Assembly: GCA_910584325.1 (NCBI GenBank)
Contig: CAJTZH010000003.1
Coordinates: forward strand, 4,891 to 68,890
Direction: 5' to 3'
From: an uncultured Lachnospiraceae bacterium
Lineage (GTDB): Bacteria > Bacillota > Clostridia > Lachnospirales > Lachnospiraceae
Length of the DNA: 64,000 nt
Both the position numbers and the translations under genes were made by a program. Below the pieces are notes generated by a model that was not told the DNA's origin, did not search any database, and saw nothing but the letters and a program-made list of their open reading frames with translations. Shown here one piece after another: positions 50,634-59,998 of this stretch. Each line of letters starts with the position of its first letter. Positions within the stretch are counted from its first letter, which is position 1.

Positions 50634-52070
50634 CTATTTAGACACCTTTTCCAAAAGCGTCATTTTCATTTCATAATATTTTGGCGTCATATCCAGATAA
50701 TGAATATGCGGATTCTCGAAACGCTGTTCCTCTTCCCAGATTTCATTATCGAGCTGCTGTTTTACAAACTGCGCGATTTCTTTAACCGGAACAGGCTTCA
50801 TCACACGTTTTCCGCCGATAACTGCCGGTTCCTGTAACTTAACAAACGTACAGTTCTCAAAATACCGTACCTTCCACGGTTTCTGCGGGTCAACGTAGCG
50901 GATTTTTCCCTCAAGCGCCTCGTCCTTATTCGCAACAATATCAGCAATCGCTTTTCCTGCTTCGTCATAAACACGGTAGACGTCTTTTAATCCCGGATTC
51001 GTAATCTTCTCCACATTTTCTGATACCTTGATGCGCGGAGAAAATACGCCGTCTTCCTTTAACACGCCGGCAATTTTATAAACGGCGCCGAAAACAGGCT
51101 CCGATTTTGCAGTAATCATTCTCTCGCCTACGCCGAACGAATCGATGCACGCCCCCTGCGCAATCAGGGAAGAAATCGTAAACTCGTCAAGGCTGTTTGA
51201 AACAAAAATTTTGCAGTCAGTACAGCCTGCCTCATCCAGCATTTTACGCGCCTTAATCGACAAATACGCCAAATCGCCGCTGTCAAGGCGGATACCTTTG
51301 AGTCTCTTTCCCATCGGCTCCAGCACTTCGTGCGCCACGCGGATGGCGTTTGGAATACCGCTTCTTAATACGTCGTATGTATCCACGAGCAGTACCGTTG
51401 CGTCCGGATACGTCTCGGCATATTTCGCAAACGCCGTAAACTCGTCTTCATAATACATCACCCAGCTGTGCGCCATCGTTCCTGAAACGGGAATATCAAA
51501 CATCTGCCCCGCCAGAACCGTCGCCGTAGAATGTACGCCCCCGATTGCGCACGCTCTCGCGCCGTAGACTGCCGCGTCCATATTGTGTGCCCTTCTGGCT
51601 CCGAAATCCGAAACGCCTCTGCCGTCCGCCGCCTTTACCACGCGCCTTGCCTTGGTGGCAATCAGACTCTGATGATTAATCTGGGCAAGAATTGCCGTCT
51701 CCACAAGCTGCGCATCAATAAGCGGCGCCACTACCGTCATAACAGGCTCGTTCGGATACATAATCCGTCCCTCACGGAACGAATAAATATCCCCCGTAAA
51801 CCTGAACTCTTTGAGATACTGCAAAAACTGCCCGTCAAAAATCCCCTGACTCCTAAGATACGCAATATCCTCGTCGTTAAAACGCAGATTTTCAATATAC
51901 TCAATAATCTGCTCCAGTCCCGCGAATATGGCAAAACCGCCATTATCAGGATTTCTTCTGTAAAATACGTCAAACGCAACCTTATGATTCATATCCTGAT
52001 GCACAAAATAACCGTTGCTCATGGTCATCTCGTAAAAATCCATCAGCATCGACAAATTCTTTGTTTCCAT
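50634..52070 (-). CDS. pncB: Nicotinate phosphoribosyltransferase
   Basis: 478 residues. Converts nicotinate and PRPP to nicotinate mononucleotide in NAD salvage. Family features: FYEMTMSNGYF near the N-terminus, FGARRAHNMDAA, VSGTMAHSWVMYY, the phosphate-binding IRLDSGDLAYLS and FGVGERMITAK. Encoded 48 bp after the nicotinamidase gene, giving nicotinamide-to-NaMN in two steps. Confidence 0.95.
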   Translation of the reverse strand: METKNLSMLMDFYEMTMSNGYFVHQDMNHKVAFDVFYRRNPDNGGFAIFAGLEQIIEYIENLRFNDEDIAYLRSQGIFDGQFLQYLKEFRFTGDIYSFREGRIMYPNEPVMTVVAPLIDAQLVETAILAQINHQSLIATKARRVVKAADGRGVSDFGARRAHNMDAAVYGARACAIGGVHSTATVLAGQMFDIPVSGTMAHSWVMYYEDEFTAFAKYAETYPDATVLLVDTYDVLRSGIPNAIRVAHEVLEPMGKRLKGIRLDSGDLAYLSIKARKMLDEAGCTDCKIFVSNSLDEFTISSLIAQGACIDSFGVGERMITAKSEPVFGAVYKIAGVLKEDGVFSPRIKVSENVEKITNPGLKDVYRVYDEAGKAIADIVANKDEALEGKIRYVDPQKPWKVRYFENCTFVKLQEPAVIGGKRVMKPVPVKEIAQFVKQQLDNEIWEEEQRFENPHIHYLDMTPKYYEMKMTLLEKVSK

Positions 52071-52118
52071 TTTTCGTTCCTCCCAACAATACCATACACA
52101 GCTGCCTTGACGCGCTGC

Positions 52119-52661
52119 CTAAATCACATCCACCTGACAGGTCTTCATCGCCTCAAGCGCCGTTTCGTGAGATTTTGGCGTCACGCACGCGCACGCATCT
52201 GCAATCACTCTGACTTGCGCCTCCGGACACGCCGCCTTGGCGATTAAAACGTTGCTGATCACACAGATTCCGGTACAAACGCCGACAAAATCAAGCGTTA
52301 ATCCTTCGTCTTTACTGTCCTCGTAAACATCACGAAGCCTCTCTCCAAGCTCAAGGCTGCCAAACACCGGTTTATCGATAAACGAAAGTTCCCTTCCGCT
52401 TTCTTTGCATGCCGCCGCAACCTCGTCCGCGATTTCCCAGCCGGACGTCCCCTTGATACAATGCTCCACCGGAAGTTTCTTTCCCTCCTGCGTGTTCAGA
52501 TAATCGGCACCGTGCGTATCTCTCGTGAGAATAAACGCGTCATAGCCGCCCCGTCTTATTACATCCGCGACTTTTTGTACCGCCGCCTCACATTCTTTGT
52601 TTCCCAGCACGCCTGTCGTAAAATCCTTCTGCATGTCTACAATAACCAATACATTACGCAT
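52119..52661 (-). CDS. pncA: Nicotinamidase/isochorismatase-family hydrolase
   Basis: 180 residues. Catalytic Asp in VIVDMQKDFTTG, metal-side DTHGADYLNTQEGKKLPVEH, and the nucleophile Cys in VGVCTGICV. With pncB immediately downstream, nicotinamide deamidation is the likely reaction. A palindromic element lies about 40 bp upstream. Confidence 0.93.
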   Translation of the reverse strand: MRNVLVIVDMQKDFTTGVLGNKECEAAVQKVADVIRRGGYDAFILTRDTHGADYLNTQEGKKLPVEHCIKGTSGWEIADEVAAACKESGRELSFIDKPVFGSLELGERLRDVYEDSKDEGLTLDFVGVCTGICVISNVLIAKAACPEAQVRVIADACACVTPKSHETALEAMKTCQVDVI

Positions 52662-52701
52662 TGTCGTAATCCTCCCTTATAAACCAATATTTTATTGTAT
52701 T

Positions 52702-52728
52702 GTCATAAATACCGCGTATACTATGATT
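52702..52728. repeat. 26-bp palindromic element, degenerate copy 2
   Basis: CATAAATAC-CGC-GTATACTATGAT, matching the 57857 copies except in a few bases; lies upstream of pncA. Confidence 0.5.
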
Positions 52729-52734
52729 AATATA

Positions 52735-53394
52735 TTATATTGACGCAATATCCGTCTTCTCCCGTCCCGTTTCGCCTCGCAGCCTCTCCGCCTTTGAAAA
52801 AGCGCATCCGCAGAAATCCTGCCGATACAGACCGTATTCTTTTGAAAGCTCGATAGAACGCTTATATCCTTCCCGTTTCTTAAAATCCGAAACCAAATAC
52901 GAAACTCCAAGTTCGCCCGCAAGCCGCTCTCCTATCTCGTTTATCTTTTCCGCGTTCTTTCGCGGACTGATGCTAAGCGTCGTCGCGAAATAATCCATGC
53001 CAAGTTCCTTTGCTTTTAACGCCGCGGCATTCAGGCGCATTTCATAACAGCGAAAACACCGCCCGCCGCCTTCCGGACAACTTTCAAGCCCCTTTGCCAT
53101 CGCAAAAAAATCCTCGGGACAATAGTCGCCTTCTACAAACGAAACGGAATTTGGCACAGGCATCGACACAATCAAACGCACTTGCTCATCCGCACGCTTC
53201 CTGTACTCCTGCGCCTCGGAGATATTGGGGTTATAATAAAAAACCGTAATCTTAAAATACCGGGACAGATACTCAATACAGTAACTGCTGCATGGCGCGC
53301 AGCAGCTGTGCAGCAAAAGAGACGGCACAACCCCCGCTCTTTCGTTTGTTTCAATAATTTTGTCCAGCTCTTTTTGAAAATTTCTCTTATTCAT
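52735..53394 (-). CDS. queH: Epoxyqueuosine reductase QueH
   Basis: 219 residues from ATG 53394, which overlaps the MATE stop (ATGA). It catalyses the last step of queuosine synthesis in tRNA. Cys pairs are as in the family: LLHSCCAPCSSYC, RCFRCYEMRL and QDFCGCAFS. Also YYNPNISEAQEYRKR, TTLSISPRKN and YLVSDFKKREGYKRS. Upstream queuosine genes are not in the window. Confidence 0.94.
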   Translation of the reverse strand: MNKRNFQKELDKIIETNERAGVVPSLLLHSCCAPCSSYCIEYLSRYFKITVFYYNPNISEAQEYRKRADEQVRLIVSMPVPNSVSFVEGDYCPEDFFAMAKGLESCPEGGGRCFRCYEMRLNAAALKAKELGMDYFATTLSISPRKNAEKINEIGERLAGELGVSYLVSDFKKREGYKRSIELSKEYGLYRQDFCGCAFSKAERLRGETGREKTDIASI

Positions 53395-54734
53395 GCCCTT
53401 GTAACATCCTTCAGCCATTGATAGGACTTATACCGGTAAATGCACAGCGGAATCTTTAACAGTTCATCGCACATTACAATCATATAAACTGCCGTAACAT
53501 TTAATTTTAGCACATAAGCCGCAATAAATCCAAGAATAATCGAACCGCACCACATTGTCGTCGTATCCACCATCAGGCCGTACTTCGTATCACCCCCGGC
53601 ACGGAAAACGCCGACTATCATCGTTGTGTTAAATGCCTGACAGATAACATAATACGCCATGACAAACAACATGACTCCCATATACCCCATCGCCTCTTCA
53701 GAAACCGTCATAAAACTCATGACGACCGGACGCGCAATCAGCACGACAACCGCTCCGCACAGCCCCAGAACAATGCTCAGATTCTTAAAATGCCTTCCAT
53801 ATTCTTTTGCCTGCTCCATTTTACCCTCGCCGATGCTTTTGCCGATAAGAATCGCCGTTGCGTTCGCCAGTCCGAAACAAATGACCATCGCCAGCTGTCT
53901 GATAACCTGCGCCACCGAATTTGCCGCTGTCACCGCGCTTCCAAGATGTCCGAGAATCGCCGCATTCGTACTCGTACCCAGTCCCCAGAGCATCTCGTTA
54001 ATCACGACCGGCAGAGAAAAATGCATAAAATCAAGAAAAAGCCACTTTTCCGTGGAAATCACATACCGAAGCCGTACTTTGACTTCCTTGTTGTACACTG
54101 TACTGTAAAAAATCACAATGCCAAGCTCAATCAGTCTCGCAATCGTCGTTCCGAGCGCGGCGCCGGAAACACCCATCGCCGGAACACCAAACAGTCCGAA
54201 GATGAATATCGCGTTTAAAACGATGTTCGCTAAAAACGATATAAAATATACTAACGTGGAAATCGCCACACGCTCGATACTCCTCATGACATTTAAATAG
54301 ACCATCGTCAGGGAGGCCGGCAGATACGAGAAACAGACAATCCGAAGGTATTTTGCTCCCTGCACCACGACCTCAGGGTCAGATGTAAAAATCTTCATCA
54401 GATACTGCGGAATACACAATGTCACGATAGTAAATGTCAGGCTGACCAGCACGGACAGCCTCAGCGTCATTCCGAGAATCTTCTCGATGGTATCCCTATC
54501 CCTTTTTCCCCAGTACTGGGCTGTAAGAACCGATGCCCCCGAAGTCAGCCCGAAGAAAATCAGCGTCATAATAAAATAAATCTGACCGCCCAGCGACGCG
54601 CCGGATAATACCTTTTCCCCTACCCTTCCCAACATAATAACGTCGGAGGAAGTGACTCCGACGTTAATCAGATTCTGCAGCGCCATCGGCAGAACCAGAA
54701 CAAAAACCTTTCTATAAAACTCTTTCTTATCCAT
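53391..54734 (-). CDS. MATE-family efflux transporter
   Basis: 447 residues from ATG 54734 (AAAGGA upstream, overlapping the end of the GGDEF-EAL gene by 8 bp). Twelve TM helices in two MATE halves (NVGVTSSDVIMLGRVG near TM1-2, SVAQVIRQLAMVICFGLANA in the second half). Exports drugs or metabolites in exchange for Na+ or H+. Sits in a tightly packed operon GGDEF-EAL, MATE, queH with no evident common theme. Confidence 0.93.
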   Translation of the reverse strand: MDKKEFYRKVFVLVLPMALQNLINVGVTSSDVIMLGRVGEKVLSGASLGGQIYFIMTLIFFGLTSGASVLTAQYWGKRDRDTIEKILGMTLRLSVLVSLTFTIVTLCIPQYLMKIFTSDPEVVVQGAKYLRIVCFSYLPASLTMVYLNVMRSIERVAISTLVYFISFLANIVLNAIFIFGLFGVPAMGVSGAALGTTIARLIELGIVIFYSTVYNKEVKVRLRYVISTEKWLFLDFMHFSLPVVINEMLWGLGTSTNAAILGHLGSAVTAANSVAQVIRQLAMVICFGLANATAILIGKSIGEGKMEQAKEYGRHFKNLSIVLGLCGAVVVLIARPVVMSFMTVSEEAMGYMGVMLFVMAYYVICQAFNTTMIVGVFRAGGDTKYGLMVDTTTMWCGSIILGFIAAYVLKLNVTAVYMIVMCDELLKIPLCIYRYKSYQWLKDVTRA

Positions 54735-56400
54735 GCAAAAATTTCCTTTCAAATTCTATGGACGGAACCGGTTTACTGAAATAATATCCCTGTATACTGT
54801 CGGCATGAAGACTCTGCAAAAGAAGATACTGCGCCTCTTCTTCGACGCCTTCCACACAAACCTTCGCGCCGATCTGCTGTGATAAATCCACAATCATTTT
54901 CACAAACGCCTTTTCATAATCATCCGTCAATATCTCATCCACAAAGGACTTGTCTATCTTTATGATATCAAAATCAAGCTGTTTAATGTAATTCAGCGAA
55001 GAATATCCTGTCCCGAAATCATCCAGCGCAATCTTGACACCCATCTCTTTTAAACCACTGATAATATTCTTTACCCTGTCAATATCGTTAATCGCAAGAT
55101 TTTCCGTTATTTCAAGCGTAATGTTCTTTGGGTTCACGCCGGTTCCCAAAATGATATTCTTAATATGGGACACCACATTCTGCTGTAAAAGCTGCACCAC
55201 AGATAAATTCACGTTCACACTAAAATTCTTATCAAAGGTATCGTTCCATTCCTTACACTGAAGACATGCCGTCTCCAGGACAAAATCACCGATATCCACA
55301 ATCAGTCCCAGATACTCCGCCAGCGGAATAAAATCTCCCGGAGCCATAAATCCAAGCGCTTTGCTGTTCCAGCGTACCAGTGATTCGCAGCCCGTGCAGC
55401 GGTTCGTCCTTGTACTGACAATCGGCTGGTAAAATACCACAAATTCCTCACAGCTTCCCTCGACTGCCTGCCGCATATTGCTTTCTACTTCCAGACGGCG
55501 GTAAGAAACGTCGCCCTTACTCTCTCTATAAAAATTATAACGGTTTTTTCCTGCCTTTTTCGCATGATACATGGCAATATCTGCTTTTTTTATCAGTTCA
55601 TTGACTTCTTTTCCCTGTTCCGGAAATTTGACAACCCCCATACTCATCGTACAGTATACTTCCGAATCAAGCAAAAACCACGGTTTATTAAATGCGAAAG
55701 ATATATTCGTCAATATCTTCTTTAACAATCCGTAATTTTCCGGAGTGACAATTGCCACAAACTCATCTCCGCCCATACGGTAGCAGTGTTGCCGAAGTCC
55801 CATAATTCCCTGAAGCGCAATCCCGATTTCTTTTAACAGAGCGTCGCCGTAATCATGTCCCAGACTGTCGTTGATGTTCTTAAAATTATCTAAGTCGATA
55901 AACAAAACCGCTCCGGCCTGCTTATTCTTCTCCGTCTGCTCAATGGCTTTCTTCAAATCAATCTCACATTTCATCCTGTTAAACAGACCAGTAAGAAAAT
56001 CATTCTGTGCCTGAAACGCGTTTCTCGTACTGTTCTTCTTCTTGAGCGTTGTATCACTGGAAGAAATCAGCACAACTTCCTCATCGTCCGTCCATTGCAG
56101 TCTGGAAAACTTGATATCAAACCATAACCCGGATTCCGCGTCAAAAAATTCCACCGGACGTTTCGGTATTAGCTGTTCTTCGTCATCTGCCAGGCTCTTC
56201 ATCGCATCCGACAGCACGCGGATATGTTCTTCCGAATTCTCCGCGGTAAAATTCTTAAAGAGAACGCGCCTTCTTTCCAAATCGAACACAACAACTCCCG
56301 AACCGATATTGGCGAGAATCTCCTTCAATATACTTCCACCCGACAGGGAAACGTCATGAAAACTTTCCGTCAGATTGACATGATTTCCTTCCGATAACAC
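54727..56400 (-). CDS. GGDEF-EAL bifunctional c-di-GMP protein with PAS-like N-terminus
   Basis: 557 residues from GTG 56400, 7 nt after GGAGG. A PAS-like domain (about 20-130), a GGDEF domain with DFLTGLFNRMK and intact MGGDEFVAI, and an EAL domain whose motif reads ESL (GCESLVRW) but keeps the other catalytic residues (NLEITENL, LDDFGTGYSS, Lys in IIKIDKS, VEGVEEE). No TM. Could have either activity. Confidence 0.92.
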   Translation of the reverse strand: MLSEGNHVNLTESFHDVSLSGGSILKEILANIGSGVVVFDLERRRVLFKNFTAENSEEHIRVLSDAMKSLADDEEQLIPKRPVEFFDAESGLWFDIKFSRLQWTDDEEVVLISSSDTTLKKKNSTRNAFQAQNDFLTGLFNRMKCEIDLKKAIEQTEKNKQAGAVLFIDLDNFKNINDSLGHDYGDALLKEIGIALQGIMGLRQHCYRMGGDEFVAIVTPENYGLLKKILTNISFAFNKPWFLLDSEVYCTMSMGVVKFPEQGKEVNELIKKADIAMYHAKKAGKNRYNFYRESKGDVSYRRLEVESNMRQAVEGSCEEFVVFYQPIVSTRTNRCTGCESLVRWNSKALGFMAPGDFIPLAEYLGLIVDIGDFVLETACLQCKEWNDTFDKNFSVNVNLSVVQLLQQNVVSHIKNIILGTGVNPKNITLEITENLAINDIDRVKNIISGLKEMGVKIALDDFGTGYSSLNYIKQLDFDIIKIDKSFVDEILTDDYEKAFVKMIVDLSQQIGAKVCVEGVEEEAQYLLLQSLHADSIQGYYFSKPVPSIEFERKFLHG

Positions 56401-56516
56401 ACACTCACCTCCTAATATCCAGTAATTAATAATTATACACGGTTTTGACAAAAAAGTAAATTGTTGTCTATTTTTCTTTCCTATGTTAGAATAGAACGAT
56501 AAGAAAGGACATGATT

Positions 56517-57032
56517 ATGAACGTTATAAAATTTCATTCAACATTAAAACCCGATGGGAAACAATATGAACGGATTGTCTTCTGGAATCGTTTTATCCGC
56601 ACCAAAACAGAAACCGTTCTTATGATACTTCCTATCATGCTTGGCATTTTCTTTTTTCTAAAAGGATACCGCTCTACATTTATGATGGTTGTATACTGTA
56701 TATTTTTCGTATATCCACTGATTGCGTACCGCCAGTTTAAATCTGCCGTTGCCTATCATCTAAAAAACAGGGATAAGTCAGAAAGCGCTCCCTGCACGTT
56801 TACACTAATGGACTCGGGTATTCTCTGCGAATTTGATGATAGTGATGACAAACGTATTTTTAAGTGGGAAGACTTTACAACGGTTTACAACAGACTGGGC
56901 TATTATATGTTTTTTCAAAATAACGAGATGCTGGTTATGTTAAATCAGCATGACGTCCCGGAAGAATTAAAACAATCTGTTTTCAATTATATCGATTCCC
57001 ATATAGACCATAATCAATGTATCATCAAATAG
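56517..57032 (+). CDS. YcxB-like membrane protein
   Basis: 171 residues from ATG 56517 (AAAGGA 8 nt upstream; an ATG 6 bp earlier is too close). Two TM helices (about 40-75), then a soluble C-terminal section with the YcxB-like pattern (FKWEDFTTVYNRLGYYMFFQ). Function unknown. Confidence 0.78.
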   Translation: MNVIKFHSTLKPDGKQYERIVFWNRFIRTKTETVLMILPIMLGIFFFLKGYRSTFMMVVYCIFFVYPLIAYRQFKSAVAYHLKNRDKSESAPCTFTLMDSGILCEFDDSDDKRIFKWEDFTTVYNRLGYYMFFQNNEMLVMLNQHDVPEELKQSVFNYIDSHIDHNQCIIK

Positions 57033-57037
57033 CATAT

Positions 57038-57082
57038 AAAAAGGACTGTCGCGTATCAAACAATTTAGCAGCAGTCCTTTTT
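57038..57082. terminator. Bidirectional terminator
   Basis: AAAAAGGACTG (57038-57048) pairs with CAGTCCTTTTT (57072-57082); A and T runs serve both the YcxB-like and TruA-like genes, which converge here. Confidence 0.88.
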
Positions 57083-57083
57083 C

Positions 57084-57830
57084 TTATTTATCGTATTTTA
57101 TTTCCTGTAAAAACATACCGCAGGTATCCGCCATTGTTTCCGGTTTTACCTCTGACTTTGCATCAAGCATCTTTAGAATCTCTTCCGGCTCCAGCTCTTT
57201 GTTTCCTACTAAAAGCAATGTACCAAAAATCAACCTGGCCATATTATGCAGAAAATCATTGGCTTCCAAGGTAATCTGCACTTCCCCTCCGTCGTCAAAA
57301 ACCTCCGCCCTGTAAATTTCCTTTACGGTCGACTTATTTTTCTTGGCGGAAGAAAATTTTCTAAAATCATGTACGCCGCAAAGCAGCTTACATGCCTGCT
57401 TCATTTTTTCCGCGTCAAGCCGTTTAAACGCGTTATATTTGTACCTTCGTTCAAACACGTCCGGGACTTCGTTGACATCTATCCGGTAAAGATACGTTCT
57501 GGATTTTGCATTTAATGAGGCGTGAAACCGTTCCGGCATTTCCATAACGTCAATCACCGCAATGTCTCTTGGCAGGTATCTGTTCAGATAATGCAGTATC
57601 TCCCTGCAGCTCTGCTTTGTGTTACATTGGAAACTTGCCGTCTGCCCGTAAGCATGAACGCCTTGTTCCGTTCTAAGACCCACTGCCAGAACAATCTCTT
57701 CTCCCGTCATTTTCGTGAGTACGTCCGTGATTTTTCTCTCAATAGTATTCGTTGACTCATTCGCGCCAAGACGCTGCCAGCCGTCATACCGCCCGCCGTC
57801 ATACTCGATTTTGAGTTTGAAATTTCTCAT
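57084..57830 (-). CDS. TruA-like tRNA pseudouridine synthase with Asp-to-Glu active-site change
   Basis: 248 residues matching TruA along its length: LKIEYDGGRYDGWQ, RTYLYRI, FRKFSSAKK, FLHNMARLIFGTLLLVG. TruA modifies U38-40 of the anticodon arm using an invariant Asp in RTDxGVH; here the motif reads RTEQGVHAYG, with Glu55 replacing it. That would be expected to reduce or abolish normal catalysis, so this may be a diverged paralogue binding RNA or with changed activity. Two tandem 26-bp palindromes lie just upstream. Confidence 0.85.
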   Translation of the reverse strand: MRNFKLKIEYDGGRYDGWQRLGANESTNTIERKITDVLTKMTGEEIVLAVGLRTEQGVHAYGQTASFQCNTKQSCREILHYLNRYLPRDIAVIDVMEMPERFHASLNAKSRTYLYRIDVNEVPDVFERRYKYNAFKRLDAEKMKQACKLLCGVHDFRKFSSAKKNKSTVKEIYRAEVFDDGGEVQITLEANDFLHNMARLIFGTLLLVGNKELEPEEILKMLDAKSEVKPETMADTCGMFLQEIKYDK

Positions 57831-57856
57831 ATCTGTTCTTTTTCTGCTCCTGTCAT

Positions 57857-57914
57857 ATCATGAATACTACGTATTCTATGATTATCATATCATGAATACT
57901 ACGTATTCTATGAT
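57857..57914. repeat. 26-bp palindromic element, tandem copies 3 and 4
   Basis: Two identical copies (57857-57882, 57889-57914; period 32 bp) of ATCATGAATAC-TAC-GTATTCTATGAT, directly upstream of the TruA-like gene and 2 bp past the CheX-like stop. Confidence 0.8.
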
Positions 57915-57916
57915 TA

Positions 57917-58441
57917 TTATGTCATATATGGGATAACATCTACAACAGAAATAATATCCATCGGACTGCCGTTGACTTCCAGACACATCACATAAAAACT
58001 GCCGTTTGTGGTAATATCACAGTTCTCGCAGCAAACCGGCGGAACAATCTCCAGTTCAACACCCTCCTCCTCAAGCATCTTGGCAAATTTACCGTTTATC
58101 ATATTGGTAACTTCGCATAGCGCATCATAGGAATCCTCATTAATCTCAAAATATTCTTCCCTGCCAAATCCGCCTGCCAGATAAAGAAGCGCTTTCACAT
58201 CACCACTAAGTCCCAGCATAATATCCGTATCGCCATGCGCCATCTGACACGCGAAAAAATCCGCATGGTAAGATGAGAGCTCCTTGACCTCGATAAACGC
58301 CACCCTGTCCTTTGTAAGTGTTCTCACATACTCATACCCAATGGCAAGGTGCTTCATATTTCTGGCGCGTCCGTAATCAGATAATGCTTTCTTATACAGT
58401 TCCAGACTCCCGCTTCCTTCTTTAAATAATTCTGCCTGCAA
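57917..58441 (-). CDS. CheX/CheC-like chemotaxis phosphatase
   Basis: 174 residues. The C-terminal part carries the CheC/CheX/FliY active-site pattern D-x3-E-x2-N-x21-P (DALCEVTN followed by NGKFAKMLEEEGVELEIVPP), used to dephosphorylate CheY-P. The N-terminal about 65 residues are an extra helical section. TTG start 8 nt after GGAGG. Isolated from other che genes. Confidence 0.78.
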   Translation of the reverse strand: MQAELFKEGSGSLELYKKALSDYGRARNMKHLAIGYEYVRTLTKDRVAFIEVKELSSYHADFFACQMAHGDTDIMLGLSGDVKALLYLAGGFGREEYFEINEDSYDALCEVTNMINGKFAKMLEEEGVELEIVPPVCCENCDITTNGSFYVMCLEVNGSPMDIISVVDVIPYMT

Positions 58442-58471
58442 AAGACATCCCTCCTGCCTATATCTTCACAA

Positions 58472-59926
58472 TCATTCGTCTACGCTGTAATTCGGTGCCT
58501 CTTTTGTAATATGAATATCATGCGGATGACTTTCCTTCAGCGCCGCCGCCGAAATTTTAACAAACCTTCCGTTATTTTTGAGTTCTTCCACCGTCGGCGT
58601 TCCACAGTATCCCATACCGGAACGGATACCGCCTACAAGCTGGAATACCGTATCCTCAACGGTTCCTTTATACGCGACACGGCCTTCCACGCCTTCCGGT
58701 ACAAGCTTCTTTGCGCCGGACTGGAAATACCGGTCCTTGGAGCCGTTTTCCATAGCGGCAATGGAACCCATGCCACGATATACCTTATACTTCCTGCCCT
58801 GGAATAATTCATAGTCTCCCGGAGCTTCGTCGCATCCCGCGAAAATACTGCCCATCATACATACATCGGCACCAGCGGCAATCGCCTTCACCATATCGCC
58901 GGAATATTTGATACCACCGTCCGCAATCACCGGAATACCGTATTCCTTCGCTACTTGATATGTATCCATAATCGCCGTTACCTGAGGCACGCCGATACCG
59001 GCAATAATTCTTGTCGTACAGATGGAACCAGGTCCGATACCAACCTTAACCGCGTCCACGCCTGCTTCAATCAACGCTCTGGCTGCCTCTCCTGTCGCGA
59101 TGTTGCCCGCAATCACCTGAAGTTTCGGATAAGCTGCCTTAATCTTCTTAACTGTCTCAATAATATTCCTGGAATGACCGTGCGCCGAATCAACAACAAT
59201 CACATCTACCTTGGCATTCACCAGAGCAGAAATACGTTCCATAACATTTGCCGTAATGCCGACTGCCGCGCCGCACAGGAGCCTGCCCTGCTCGTCCTTC
59301 GCGGAATTCGGATACTTTATCTGTTTCTCAATATCCTTAATTGTAATCAGACCTCTTAAATTAAAGTCGTCATCTACAATCGGAAGCTTTTCCTTGCGCG
59401 CCTGCGCGAGAATCTCTTTTGCCTCATCCAGTGTGATGCCCGCTTTGGCGGTGACAAGACCTTCGCTGGTCATACACTCGCGGATTTTCTTTGTAAAATC
59501 CTTCTCGAACTTCAAATCACGGTTTGTGATGATGCCTACCAGTTTTCTGCCCTCCGTGATAGGAACACCGGAAATGCGGAACTTCGCCATCAGGTTATTC
59601 GCGTCTTCCAATGTATGTTCCGGAGACAGGAAAAACGGGTCGGTGATTACGCCATTCTCCGAACGCTTAACCTTATCGACTTCTTCCGCCTGAGCTTCAA
59701 CGGACATATTCTTATGAATAATGCCGATGCCGCCCTGACGCGCCATCGCAATCGCCATTCTATGTTCCGTTACGGTATCCATACCTGCGCTCATCATCGG
59801 AATGTTGAGCCTAATCTTCTTCGTCAGATTGGTCGATAAATCAATCATATTCGGCGTTACCTCCGAATAGGACGGAACAAGAAGCACATCGTCAAACGTT
59901 ATTCCTTCACCAATAATCTTACCCAT
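58472..59926 (-). CDS. guaB: Inosine-5'-monophosphate dehydrogenase
   Basis: 484 residues. Oxidises IMP to XMP with NAD+, committing to GMP synthesis. TIM barrel interrupted at about residues 95-210 by two CBS domains. Catalytic Cys in GPGSICTTRIIAG, substrate loop ADGGIKYSGD, flap MGSIAAMENGSKDRY. AAAGGAG before the ATG. Confidence 0.96.
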   Translation of the reverse strand: MGKIIGEGITFDDVLLVPSYSEVTPNMIDLSTNLTKKIRLNIPMMSAGMDTVTEHRMAIAMARQGGIGIIHKNMSVEAQAEEVDKVKRSENGVITDPFFLSPEHTLEDANNLMAKFRISGVPITEGRKLVGIITNRDLKFEKDFTKKIRECMTSEGLVTAKAGITLDEAKEILAQARKEKLPIVDDDFNLRGLITIKDIEKQIKYPNSAKDEQGRLLCGAAVGITANVMERISALVNAKVDVIVVDSAHGHSRNIIETVKKIKAAYPKLQVIAGNIATGEAARALIEAGVDAVKVGIGPGSICTTRIIAGIGVPQVTAIMDTYQVAKEYGIPVIADGGIKYSGDMVKAIAAGADVCMMGSIFAGCDEAPGDYELFQGRKYKVYRGMGSIAAMENGSKDRYFQSGAKKLVPEGVEGRVAYKGTVEDTVFQLVGGIRSGMGYCGTPTVEELKNNGRFVKISAAALKESHPHDIHITKEAPNYSVDE

Positions 59927-59969
59927 TTTCTTTCTCTCCTTTTTGTAATTTTTTTGCTAAATTTTATAT

Positions 59970-59998
59970 ACTTTAGCAGAAAAAAACTAAAAAGTCAA
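59970..59998 (-). promoter_or_regulatory. Promoter of guaB
   Basis: Minus strand: TTGACT (59998-59993), 17-bp spacer, TAAAGT (59975-59970), about 45 bp before the start. Confidence 0.65.
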
